Shown here one piece after another: positions 1 to 6,597 of a DNA stretch of 12,386 bases. The stretch spans positions 1 to 12,386 of the forward strand of contig JAISZV010000068.1 of assembly GCA_031284475.1 (NCBI GenBank), in the 5' to 3' direction. The stretch comes from Proteiniphilum sp. Lineage in GTDB: Bacteria > Bacteroidota > Bacteroidia > Bacteroidales > Dysgonomonadaceae. Position numbers and translations under genes: made by a program. Within the stretch, counting starts at the first letter, position 1. Every line of letters begins with the position of its first letter. Under the pieces are notes generated by a model, which was not told the origin of the DNA, searched no databases, and saw only the letters and a list, made by a program, of their open reading frames with translations.

Positions 1-12
1 TAGTTTTTTATT

Positions 13-411
13 TTACTGATAATCTTTAGGTGTTATTTGCAGAGAACGGATAGTTCGTCCGTTCTCGTCATTGTAAACATATTCAATGGTCACATTGTTC
101 TCTTTAAAAATACGGAGATCGGGATTTGATGAAAATTCTTTTCCGATATTTTCCTTTAATGCCTGCAATCCGTTCCGAACCAACGAATCGGGATTCGAGG
201 TATTCAATACCGTATAACTATACCGGAATATATTCCCTGACGTTACGGAAGCTCTTTCAAACCGGGTAAACCGGTCGAGCATCACAGGAGCCGACTCATT
301 GAGGTTGATTGCCATATCTTCGAGCTTCTTGTTGAGCGCTTTTTCATTTGAAGTGCACTGGATAAACAAAAAAAGGGAAACAAGGGAAAGAATGAAAATT
401 ATTTTTCGCAT
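13..411 (-). CDS. Small predicted lipoprotein of unknown function
   Basis: A complete 132-residue reading frame. Residues 1-18 form a signal peptide with basic residues (RK) followed by a hydrophobic core. It ends in a lipobox-like FIQC with the candidate lipidated cysteine at Cys19; Phe at -3 and Gln at -1 are looser than the classical LxxC but tolerated in Bacteroidetes. The mature part is about 114 residues, mixed polar, and has no further membrane segment. It carries a section around residues 40-70 with aromatic and hydroxyl residues (MLDRFTRFE, FRYSYTVLN) that resembles small periplasmic or outer-surface lipoproteins in this phylum, but I cannot name a family with confidence. The start at 411 is the only one giving a full signal peptide. 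The gene stands alone, downstream of a repeat-rich region, and its 3' flank lies at the window edge. Export and lipid anchoring are inferred; function is unknown. Confidence 0.8.
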   Translation of the reverse strand: MRKIIFILSLVSLFLFIQCTSNEKALNKKLEDMAINLNESAPVMLDRFTRFERASVTSGNIFRYSYTVLNTSNPDSLVRNGLQALKENIGKEFSSNPDLRIFKENNVTIEYVYNDENGRTIRSLQITPKDYQ

Positions 412-428
412 AGCTAAGTTTTATACCG

Positions 429-436
429 CAAAAATA
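429..436 (-). promoter_or_regulatory. Possible -7 promoter element of the lipoprotein gene
   Basis: On the minus strand this reads TATTTTTG, a match to the Bacteroidetes -7 consensus TAnnTTTG, 17 nt upstream of the lipoprotein start codon. No clear TTTG -33 element sits at the expected distance, and the region is AT-rich, so a chance match is possible. Confidence 0.35.
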
Positions 437-573
437 AATAAAGTTCAGGATATATAAAGAACATTTATAGCTAATTATCAACAAAAATAGAAAGAAATAG
501 CAAAAAAAGCAGTACGCTTTATTGACGTAAACCTAAAAATATCACCATTTTGGCGGAGGTTTTTAATTTCTTT

Positions 574-648
574 GGGGTTAATTCCCCGCCGCTTGCGGCG
601 AAAAATAAAAATTATTCCTTGCTGATACCCCGTCCGCTTACGGTGGGG
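574..648. repeat. Paired REP-like GC hairpins
   Basis: Two copies of a CCCCG(T)CCGCTTRCGG core lie in direct orientation about 44 nt apart (584-600 and 628-648). The first forms a perfect 6-bp stem, CGCCGC-TT-GCGGCG at 587-600. The second pairs CCCC with GGGG (628-631 and 645-648) and CCG with CGG (634-636 and 641-643) around a CTTA loop, with a small bulge. GC-rich hairpins inside AT-rich DNA, flanked by conserved-looking sequence (about 560-670), look like a decayed REP/BIME-type element of the kind spread by REP-associated tyrosine transposases. No transposase is in the window. A 121-aa minus-strand frame across 478-843 is probably an accident of this element. Confidence 0.5.
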
Positions 649-711
649 CAGTTCATCTCCGGTTTTCAATCCTGTGAAAGTGTCCCGGAAAAATCTCCGC
701 TCCCAAATAGA

Positions 712-743
712 GAAATCATCAAATCGCCAATCATTCAATCCCC
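712..743 (+). repeat. Short AATC repeat, period 7-8 nt
   Basis: AATC occurs at 714, 722, 729 and 737, spaced 8, 7 and 8 nt. This is a weaker version of the exact 8-nt-period arrays upstream of purC and aroE and is probably the same kind of element. Confidence 0.45.
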
Positions 744-851
744 TGGCGCATCTCGCCCTGTGACCGGTGTGCGGTAGGCAGTCCGTTGAGAATATATTAT
801 TAATTTTCAATACTTTGTCGTTGTCTGTTTTCAGGCTGCGCATGCCCGTTC

Positions 852-985
852 ATTTCTGTCCTTATAAAAATAAATTTCTGTCTATATAGAAATAAATTTC
901 CGTCCGCATAGAAATTTCAGTGGATGCTCATGGAAATTTCAGGGGATGCGCATAGAAATTTACCTCTATCCCGACCGAAATTTAT
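852..985. repeat. Degenerate 22-bp tandem repeat array
   Basis: The motif ATTTC/ATTTA recurs at 852, 874, 896, 914, 936, 958 and 980, spaced 22, 22, 18, 22, 22 and 22 bp. The best-conserved part is the palindrome GAAATTTC (911-918, 933-940; a GAAATTTA variant at 955-962 and 977-984). The stretch between conserved parts is variable but often contains ATGCKCAT. The array is not coding: 22 is not a multiple of 3 and no frame runs through all units. A similar array, with 21-nt period, lies upstream of sdhC. Confidence 0.8.
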
Positions 986-1021
986 ATTTGACACACAGCA
1001 ATGGAAAAAATGTACAAGGCG

Positions 1022-1060
1022 CAAAAAGCATCTGGCAGAATGTCTCTCGACACTCTGCCA
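1022..1060 (-). terminator. Hairpin with downstream T-run; likely minus-strand terminator
   Basis: TGGCAGA (1033-1039) pairs with TCTGCCA (1054-1060) and TGTC (1041-1044) with GACA (1049-1052), with a TCTC loop as read on the plus strand. Position 1040/1053 is an A-C mismatch in a plus-strand RNA but a G-U pair in a minus-strand RNA. The minus-strand RNA therefore has a continuous 12-bp stem, followed after GATGC by TTTTT (1027-1023). It could end dgt transcription (dgt stops about 130 nt upstream) or a short RNA starting near 1103. Confidence 0.55.
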
Positions 1061-1106
1061 AACATGTTAACCTTAAATCTAATACTATTATGAAAAAACC
1101 ACGGTG

Positions 1107-1138
1107 CAAATATAAAAAAGAAATCAAATCAAAGCAAA
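1107..1138 (-). promoter_or_regulatory. Bacteroidetes-type promoter downstream of dgt
   Basis: On the minus strand the segment reads TTTG, 20 nt, then TATATTTG. This matches the Bacteroidetes promoter layout (TTTG at -33, about 19-20 nt spacing, TAnnTTTG at -7). Transcription would start near 1103 and run towards the hairpin at 1060-1033 and the 22-bp array. The surrounding DNA is very AT-rich, which raises the chance of a false match. Confidence 0.4.
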
Positions 1139-1191
1139 TAATTTCAATAAAAAATAAAGAAATATTTTTTTCTGTCAAATTGTAAGCAAAA

Positions 1192-2544
1192 TCAAACAAC
1201 CGGTAAACCTATGCCTGTTATTTTACGGTACAGGTCAAGGGCATAGACGTCGGTCATACCGGAGATGTAATCGATCACTGATTGAATTTTCCCATACAGG
1301 CTTTGAGAATCAGTCTCATACTGCTCAGGAATCCTGTCAAGAAGCAATTTTGAATAGGCATGGCCGGGATTCCGAATGGCGTCCGTATATACATCCAGCA
1401 GATACCCTATGATCCGGTGACCGGCCAGTTCAATATCGAGCACATCTTTAGAACGGTATATATGTTGCAGGGCAAACTCCGCACACCGGACGTAAGCCTT
1501 TGCTACAACCGGGGTAACATTTCCGATAAGTGTGCCGACGAACTCTCCGGCAAGGATTCGATCTTCATTCGCAAGGAACAGCGCCGAACATTCGTCGACC
1601 AGCAGGCTGATCACGCCGGAACGCAAATAGGCGATCTGCTCGTTCACATCGTTTACATACGACAAATTCCTGATGCGCCGCAGCCGGCTCTCCCCCTCAA
1701 AGAAACCGAGCAGCAGTTCCAACACTTTTTCTGTGGAGAGCAGGCGCAATTTGTGCGCATCTTCTATATCCATTATCTGATAGCAGATATCGTCGGCGGC
1801 CTCCACCAGATAAACCAACGGGTAGCGTACAAACCGCAACGGCTGCTCGCCCTGCTTAAATATACCGAGGTCATCCGCAATCTGCCGGTAATCCTCCTCT
1901 TCGGAGGCAAAAAAGCCGAATTTATTTTTTCCTCCGCTCAGCGCCGAAGAGTAGGGATATTTTACGATAGAGGCCAGCGTGGAATAGGTCATCACAAAAC
2001 CGCCTTTCCTTCTCCCCCGGAACTGATGCATCAGCAACCGTACGGCATTTGCATTCCCTTCAAAGCAGGTGAAATCGCTCCAGCGGCCTCCTTCTTTCTC
2101 CACTTCGCTCTTCAAACAGCTTCCTTCTCCTTCGGAAAAGAAAGTAGAGATCGCCTTTTCTCCTGAATGTCCGAATGGAGGATTTCCCATATCGTGCGCC
2201 AGACATGCAGCGGCAACAATCGATCCGATCTCCTCGAAATGAGCCTTTGAGTCAGGATATTTTTTGCGTAATTCACGCCCTGTATTCTCTCCCATCGAAC
2301 GCCCCACGCTGGCTACTTCTAAGCTATGCGTCAACCTGTTATGCACAAAAACGCTTCCCGGTAACGGGAATACCTGCGTTTTGTTTTGCAGCCGCCGGAA
2401 AGGCGACGAAAAAATTAACCGGTCGTAATCCCGTTGATACTCCGTACGTTCGTGTTTCTTCGCATTATCATAATGCTCCATCCCGAACCGCTTTGCGGAC
2501 AATAAGCGCTCCCAATCCATATAATTTTGTTTTATCGAATTCAT
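1192..2544 (-). CDS. dgt: Deoxyguanosinetriphosphate triphosphohydrolase (dGTPase)
   Basis: A 450-residue HD-superfamily hydrolase that cleaves dGTP, and often other dNTPs, to the deoxynucleoside and tripolyphosphate in the cytoplasm. The family opening SPFRRLQNKTQVFPL is at residues 47-61. The metal-binding set is His73 (NRLTHSLEV), His117-Asp118 (CLAHDMGNPPFGHSG, with the downstream His126) and Asp251/252 (VEAADDICYQIMD), which corresponds to the H...HD...D set of E. coli dGTPase. FEGNANAVRLL (161-171) is another family signature. Length is typical for Bacteroidetes members. The start at 2544 gives the standard N-terminus, and a TAnnTTTG box lies about 60 nt upstream. The gene is transcribed away from purF, with a shared upstream region. 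In the cell it would balance dNTP pools; its physiological role here is inferred from the family. Confidence 0.95.
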   Translation of the reverse strand: MNSIKQNYMDWERLLSAKRFGMEHYDNAKKHERTEYQRDYDRLIFSSPFRRLQNKTQVFPLPGSVFVHNRLTHSLEVASVGRSMGENTGRELRKKYPDSKAHFEEIGSIVAAACLAHDMGNPPFGHSGEKAISTFFSEGEGSCLKSEVEKEGGRWSDFTCFEGNANAVRLLMHQFRGRRKGGFVMTYSTLASIVKYPYSSALSGGKNKFGFFASEEEDYRQIADDLGIFKQGEQPLRFVRYPLVYLVEAADDICYQIMDIEDAHKLRLLSTEKVLELLLGFFEGESRLRRIRNLSYVNDVNEQIAYLRSGVISLLVDECSALFLANEDRILAGEFVGTLIGNVTPVVAKAYVRCAEFALQHIYRSKDVLDIELAGHRIIGYLLDVYTDAIRNPGHAYSKLLLDRIPEQYETDSQSLYGKIQSVIDYISGMTDVYALDLYRKITGIGLPVV

Positions 2545-2605
2545 ACACCCCCGGCAAAATGCGCGCTACTAAAGAGATATTTCACAACGATTTTCCCTGT
2601 GCGTA

Positions 2606-2613
2606 CAAAGATA
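2606..2613 (-). promoter_or_regulatory. -7 promoter element of dgt
   Basis: The minus strand reads TATCTTTG, a match to TAnnTTTG, 61 nt upstream of the dgt start codon. It would give a leader of roughly 50-55 nt. No good -33 TTTG is seen 19 nt upstream, so the assignment rests on the -7 box and its position in the divergent intergenic region. Confidence 0.5.
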
Positions 2614-2693
2614 ACACCAACTATCCGAAAAACCTTGACATTTTTTTGATAAGATTATGGGGGCAATACCGGCAAAATCTCCGCAAATAAGAG

Positions 2694-2701
2694 TAAATTT
2701 G
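2694..2701 (+). promoter_or_regulatory. -7 promoter element of purF
   Basis: TAAATTTG matches TAnnTTTG, 27 nt upstream of the purF start codon at 2729. The -33 region is unclear. Its position between the box and the ribosome-binding-like AGAAAGG (2715-2721) also supports 2729, not 2657, as the start of purF, because a start at 2657 would lie upstream of this promoter. Confidence 0.5.
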
Positions 2702-2728
2702 TACCCTTATTTACAGAAAGGTTTATCA

Positions 2729-4657
2729 ATGACTGACATTATCAAGCACGAATGCGGGATTGCTGTAATCCGCCTTCTCAAACCCCTCGATTATTATTAC
2801 AATAAATACGGGACGTGGCAATACGGACTTGACAAAATGTACCTGCTTTTGGAGAAGCAGCACAACCGCGGCCAGGAAGGCGCCGGACTGGGAGCGGTGA
2901 AATTGGAAGCCTCCCCCGGCAACGAGTATATTTTTAGGGAACGGGCGCTGGGAACGGGCGCCATTTCGGAAATATTTTCCCATGTGCACACTTCGTTCCA
3001 GCAATTCACAAAGGAACAACTTAGCGACATAGAGTTCGTCAAGAAAACGGTTCCTTTCGCTGCTGAGCTTTTCATCGGTCACCTGCGGTACAGCACTACC
3101 GGAAAGAGCGGCCTCACCTACGTGCATCCACTCTTGCGCCGGAACAACTGGCCATCGAGAAGCCTTGCCTTAGCGGGAAATTTTAATATGACCAACGTGG
3201 ACGAGATGTTTCACCAACTTCTCCAGGAAGGGCAGCATCCGCGCGATTATGCAGACACGTTTGTCATGCTGGAATCCCTCGGTCATTACCTTGATCGTGA
3301 GGTACAATACCAGTACGACCACCTGAATAAAGAGCAAATGAACGGCCAGGAGGTGAGCCGCCGGATAGGGGAAAAACTCGACATCCCTTTTCTGCTGAAA
3401 CGGGCCTCCGCAATATGGGACGGGGGGTATGCCCTCTGCGGCCTGATAGGCTGTGGCGATGCTTTTGTGCTGCGTGATCCCTGGGGCGTCCGCTCGGCAT
3501 TCTACTACCACGACGATGAAGTGGCCGTAGTAGCGTCGGAACGTCCGGTTATACAAACGGCATTCAACCTGAAGAAAGACGATGTGCATGAAATTCAGCC
3601 CGGAGAAGCGCTCATAGTAAAGCGCAACGGCTCCATCAACCTGCATCAGGTTCAGGAGAAGAAAGAAAAAATCACTCCCTGCTCATTCGAGAGAATTTAC
3701 TTCTCACGCGGCTCCGACCACGATATTTACCGGGAACGCAAAAAACTCGGCGAGTTGCTGGCCCCTAAAATCATGGAGGCCGTTGATGGTGATTTCGACA
3801 ATACGGTCTTTTCTTTTATTCCCAACACGGCGGAAGTAGCCTATTTCGGTATGCTGCAAGGGCTGGAAGACCTCTTCAATCATAAAAAGGCGCGTACTAT
3901 CCTCGAAAAGGGGAATTTACTGAGCAAAGAGGAGGTTGATAAAATCCTCTCCAAGCGGGTACGGTCGGAGAAAGTGGCGATCAAGGACATCAAACTGCGT
4001 ACCTTTATCGCTGAAGGAAATACCAGGGACGACCTCGCCGCACACGTTTACGATGTAACTTACGGTTCATTGAAAAGAGGCGTTGACAGTTTAGTGATTA
4101 TCGACGATAGTATCGTCCGCGGCACTACGCTCAAGCAAAGCATCATCAAGATACTGGACAGGCTCGATCCCAAAAGGATCATCATCGTATCTTCGTCGCC
4201 ACAAATACGCTACCCCGACTGCTACGGCATAGATATGTCGAGAATGAGCGAGTTCATCGCCTTTAAAGCAACCATTGAACTGCTGAAAGAGGGCGGCATG
4301 CAACACGTGATCGACAAAACATACAAAAAATCGGTGGCACAGCGCCATTTGCAAAAGGAGCATATCGTAAATTATGTAAAGGATATTTACGCTCCTTTTA
4401 CCGATGAAGAGATTTCCGGTAAAATAGCGCAGATGCTCACTTCTAAAGAGATAAAAGCAGAAGTGAAGATCGTTTTCCAAAATATCGAAGACCTGCACAG
4501 GGCATGCCCCAATCACCGGGGCGACTGGTACTTCTCCGGCGACTATCCCACTCCCGGAGGAAACCGGCTCGTGAACAACGCATTCATCAATTATATTGAA
4601 GGACAGGAGAACAAAGCGCATCAATATTCGTTAAACTTCTCAAAGAACGAGGAATGA
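2729..4657 (+). CDS. purF: Amidophosphoribosyltransferase, long PurF-type
   Basis: Catalyses the first committed step of purine synthesis: PRPP plus glutamine gives 5-phosphoribosylamine. The 642-residue protein has an N-terminal Ntn glutaminase domain with Cys9 (HECGIAV) as likely nucleophile after an 8-residue propeptide, NRGQEGAG (46-53), GHLRYSTTG (117-125) and the GNFNMTN segment near 151. The phosphoribosyltransferase domain has a textbook PRPP loop, VIIDDSIVRGTTL (457-469), and SSSPQIRYPDCYGID (488-502). It is about 150 residues longer than E. coli or B. subtilis PurF. Extra sequence lies in the glutaminase half and near 380-420, and the usual RTFIxPxQ motif reads RTFIAEGN. I chose ATG 2729 because AGAAAGG precedes it and the nucleophile sits near the N-terminus; an in-frame ATG at 2657 would add 24 non-family residues. 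It overlaps phoH by 4 nt, suggesting coupled translation. A second, standard PurF elsewhere in the genome cannot be excluded. Confidence 0.88.
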   Translation: MTDIIKHECGIAVIRLLKPLDYYYNKYGTWQYGLDKMYLLLEKQHNRGQEGAGLGAVKLEASPGNEYIFRERALGTGAISEIFSHVHTSFQQFTKEQLSDIEFVKKTVPFAAELFIGHLRYSTTGKSGLTYVHPLLRRNNWPSRSLALAGNFNMTNVDEMFHQLLQEGQHPRDYADTFVMLESLGHYLDREVQYQYDHLNKEQMNGQEVSRRIGEKLDIPFLLKRASAIWDGGYALCGLIGCGDAFVLRDPWGVRSAFYYHDDEVAVVASERPVIQTAFNLKKDDVHEIQPGEALIVKRNGSINLHQVQEKKEKITPCSFERIYFSRGSDHDIYRERKKLGELLAPKIMEAVDGDFDNTVFSFIPNTAEVAYFGMLQGLEDLFNHKKARTILEKGNLLSKEEVDKILSKRVRSEKVAIKDIKLRTFIAEGNTRDDLAAHVYDVTYGSLKRGVDSLVIIDDSIVRGTTLKQSIIKILDRLDPKRIIIVSSSPQIRYPDCYGIDMSRMSEFIAFKATIELLKEGGMQHVIDKTYKKSVAQRHLQKEHIVNYVKDIYAPFTDEEISGKIAQMLTSKEIKAEVKIVFQNIEDLHRACPNHRGDWYFSGDYPTPGGNRLVNNAFINYIEGQENKAHQYSLNFSKNEE

Positions 4658-5592
4658 TTGAACGCATCATTATCATAGAGAATGTAGATCCGGTTATTTT
4701 CTTCGGCATTAACAATAGTAACATACAGTTAATCAAGACGCTGTACCCAAAACTACGCATTGTAGCAAGGGGTAACGTGATTAAAGTAATCGGCGAAGAG
4801 GAAGAGTTGGACGGTTTTGAAAAGAAGATTCATGAACTGGAAAAGTTCAGCAACGAGATGAACGTGCTGAACGAAGATGATATTCTGGATATTATGAAAG
4901 GTAAGGCGCCCGCCATAGTGAATGTGGATAACCTTATCATCCACGGACTGAATGGGAAACCCATCCTGGCCCGTACCGCCAATCAGAAGAAATTGGTAGA
5001 AGCGTTCGACGAAAACGACATGGTGTTCGCCATCGGCCCGGCAGGCTCCGGGAAGACTTATACCGCCATCGCACTGGCGGTAAGGGCGTTTAAGACAAAG
5101 AAAATACGAAAAATCATCTTGAGCCGTCCCGCCGTGGAAGCGGGCGAAAAGCTGGGCTTCCTGCCCGGAGATATGAAGGAGAAGATCGATCCCTACTTGC
5201 AGCCGCTTTACGATGCGCTGGAGGATATGATCCCTCCCCTGAAATTAAAAGAATACATAGAAAACAAAATCATACAGATCGCCCCGCTCGCATTTATGCG
5301 GGGACGTACGCTGAACGACGCCGTTATTATTCTGGACGAAGCGCAGAATACTACCAAGCCGCAGATAAAAATGTTCCTGACACGGTTGGGGTTGAACGCC
5401 AAAATGATCATCACGGGAGACGTTACGCAGATCGACCTGCCCCAATCGCAGCAGTCGGGATTAATCCACTCCATGCAAGTGCTGAAAGATATTAAAGGTA
5501 TCGCTACGGTGGAGTTCAACAAAAAAGATATTGTGCGCCACAAACTTGTACAGAAAATAGTGGAAGCGTATGAAAATTCTGAGTGCAAGTAA
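4654..5592 (+). CDS. phoH: PhoH-family ATPase (YbeZ-like)
   Basis: A 312-residue cytoplasmic P-loop ATPase. Residues 1-65 form a KH-like N-terminal region typical of the YbeZ branch. Walker A is GPAGSGKT (128-135), followed by [17 protein letters not shown] (157-173). Walker B is VIILDEAQN (224-232), and [11 protein letters not shown] (253-263) is the family's sensor-like motif. There is no N-terminal PIN domain, so this is not the PhoH2 toxin-like form. In E. coli the relative YbeZ works with the endoribonuclease YbeY in rRNA maturation; that role is carried over by homology, not shown here. The ATG overlaps the purF stop (ATGA at 4654-4657). Only 34 nt, filled by AATC repeats, separate it from purC. 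Length and motifs are complete. Confidence 0.93.
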   Translation: MIERIIIIENVDPVIFFGINNSNIQLIKTLYPKLRIVARGNVIKVIGEEEELDGFEKKIHELEKFSNEMNVLNEDDILDIMKGKAPAIVNVDNLIIHGLNGKPILARTANQKKLVEAFDENDMVFAIGPAGSGKTYTAIALAVRAFKTKKIRKIILSRPAVEAGEKLGFLPGDMKEKIDPYLQPLYDALEDMIPPLKLKEYIENKIIQIAPLAFMRGRTLNDAVIILDEAQNTTKPQIKMFLTRLGLNAKMIITGDVTQIDLPQSQQSGLIHSMQVLKDIKGIATVEFNKKDIVRHKLVQKIVEAYENSECK

Positions 5593-5623
5593 ATCATTGA
5601 ATCACCAAATCATCAAATCAATT
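5592..5623 (+). repeat. 8-nt-period AATC array upstream of purC
   Basis: AATC begins at 5592, 5600, 5608 and 5616, an exact 8-nt period (AATCATTG, AATCACCA, AATCATCA, AATCAATT). It fills the gap between the phoH stop and the purC start. The period is not a multiple of 3, so it is not coding, although an upstream in-frame ATG at 5570 would read through it. Confidence 0.8.
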
Positions 5624-5626
5624 AAT

Positions 5627-6571
5627 ATGGATGCATTGACAAGAACAGATTACAATTTCCCCGGCCAAACGGGAGTGTATCACGGAAAAGTACGCGATGT
5701 ATACAGCATCGGGAAAGAGACGCTGGTAATGATCGCCACCGACCGTATTTCGGCATTCGATGTGGTATTGCCAAAAGGTATTCCATACAAAGGACAGGTA
5801 CTGAACCAGATCGCCTCGAAATTCCTCGACGCCACCGCCGATATAGCGCCCAACTGGAAAATAGCCTCTCCCGACCCGATGGTGACAATAGGCCATCATT
5901 GCGAACCCTACAAGGTGGAGATGGTGATCCGCGGTTATATTACCGGAAGCGCATGGCGTGAATATAAAAAAGGAGCGCGTACGCTATGCGGCCTCCCGCT
6001 ACCGGAAGGATTGCGCGAAAACCAGCAATTTGAAACGCCCCTGATCACTCCTACTACGAAAGCTGATGAAGGGCATGACGAAAATATTTCAAAAGAAGAG
6101 ATCATTGCACGGGGATTAGCAAGCAGGGAAGAGTATGAACAACTGGAAAAATATACTTACGCACTGTTCAGACGCGGCACGGAAATGGCTGCGGAGAAAG
6201 GATTGATTCTGGTAGACACCAAATATGAATTTGGCAGGAAAGACGGCAAGATATACCTGATCGACGAGATCCACACGCCCGATTCGTCCCGTTATTTTTA
6301 CAGTGAAGGCTACCTGGCGCGCTTCGAGAATGGAGAGGAACAAAAGCAACTCTCCAAAGAGTTTGTCCGCAAATGGTTAATGGACAACGGATTTCAAGGA
6401 CAGTCCGGACAACAGGCGCCCGAAATGACCGATGAATACTGCCGGAGCGTATCGGAACGATACATCGAACTGTACGAGAAAATTGTGGGGGAAAAATTTG
6501 TGAAGGCCGATACGGATAATCTGGAATCGCGCATTGAAAAAAATATCTTTGAATATTTACAAGCCCGCTGA
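5627..6571 (+). CDS. purC: Phosphoribosylaminoimidazole-succinocarboxamide synthase (SAICAR synthase)
   Basis: Joins CAIR and aspartate with ATP to make SAICAR in purine synthesis. From ATG 5627 the protein has 314 residues, the length of the longer SAICAR synthases (yeast Ade1-like size, not the ~240-residue E. coli form). Visible motifs are HGKVRDVY (19-26), [19 protein letters not shown] (38-56), [14 protein letters not shown] (103-116), [17 protein letters not shown] (139-155), [11 protein letters not shown] (193-203) and [14 protein letters not shown] (211-224), which supply the ATP and substrate sites. An in-frame ATG at 5570 would add 19 residues encoded partly by phoH and partly by the AATC repeat, so 5627 is preferred. 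No Shine-Dalgarno sequence is visible, as is common in this phylum. It follows phoH and precedes menG by 26 nt, in a probable operon with purF. Confidence 0.95.
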   Translation: MDALTRTDYNFPGQTGVYHGKVRDVYSIGKETLVMIATDRISAFDVVLPKGIPYKGQVLNQIASKFLDATADIAPNWKIASPDPMVTIGHHCEPYKVEMVIRGYITGSAWREYKKGARTLCGLPLPEGLRENQQFETPLITPTTKADEGHDENISKEEIIARGLASREEYEQLEKYTYALFRRGTEMAAEKGLILVDTKYEFGRKDGKIYLIDEIHTPDSSRYFYSEGYLARFENGEEQKQLSKEFVRKWLMDNGFQGQSGQQAPEMTDEYCRSVSERYIELYEKIVGEKFVKADTDNLESRIEKNIFEYLQAR

Positions 6572-6597
6572 TACCAGCCATATTCAATACTGAAACA

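Larger units (their letters stand above)
412..1191. other. 780-bp gene-poor, repeat-rich intergenic region
   Basis: No convincing protein gene is present between the lipoprotein gene and the end of dgt. The short frames that cross it have poor composition and run through repeats. From left to right it holds an AT-rich leader with a possible lipoprotein promoter, two GC-rich hairpins of REP type, a short AATC-type repeat, a degenerate 22-bp tandem array, a strong hairpin at 1033-1060 and a good minus-strand promoter match at 1107-1138. These are listed separately. Confidence 0.7.

Noticed and set aside
478..843. 121-codon minus-strand frame
   Set aside because: It runs through the REP-like hairpins and the AATC repeat, is rich in Arg and aromatic residues, has no initiation signal, and is best explained as a chance frame in a repeated element.
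846..990. CRISPR array
   Set aside because: Units are 22 bp head to tail with no identical direct repeat and no uniform spacers of about 30 bp, and no cas gene is nearby. The same holds for 8490-8625.
983..990. TATATTTG as a plus-strand promoter
   Set aside because: It matches the -7 consensus but lacks a -33 element and has no plausible plus-strand gene downstream.
946..1185. 79-codon plus-strand frame
   Set aside because: It starts inside the 22-bp array, crosses the hairpin and ends in a poly-Lys AT-rich tract; no sign of protein-level selection.
1360..2166. 268-codon plus-strand frame
   Set aside because: Antisense to dgt, whose HD motifs and full length are unmistakable; the frame has no recognisable domain.
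2635..2640. TTGACA as an E. coli-type -35 box for purF
   Set aside because: No TATAAT-like box at 16-18 nt, and the Bacteroidetes primary sigma factor recognises TTTG/TAnnTTTG instead.
2657..2728. Upstream start for purF
   Set aside because: It would add 24 residues unlike PurF, begin upstream of the likely promoter, and move the nucleophile Cys away from the N-terminus.
5570..5626. Upstream start for purC overlapping phoH
   Set aside because: The 19 extra residues are encoded by the phoH end and the 8-nt repeat, and the family N-terminus begins at 5627.
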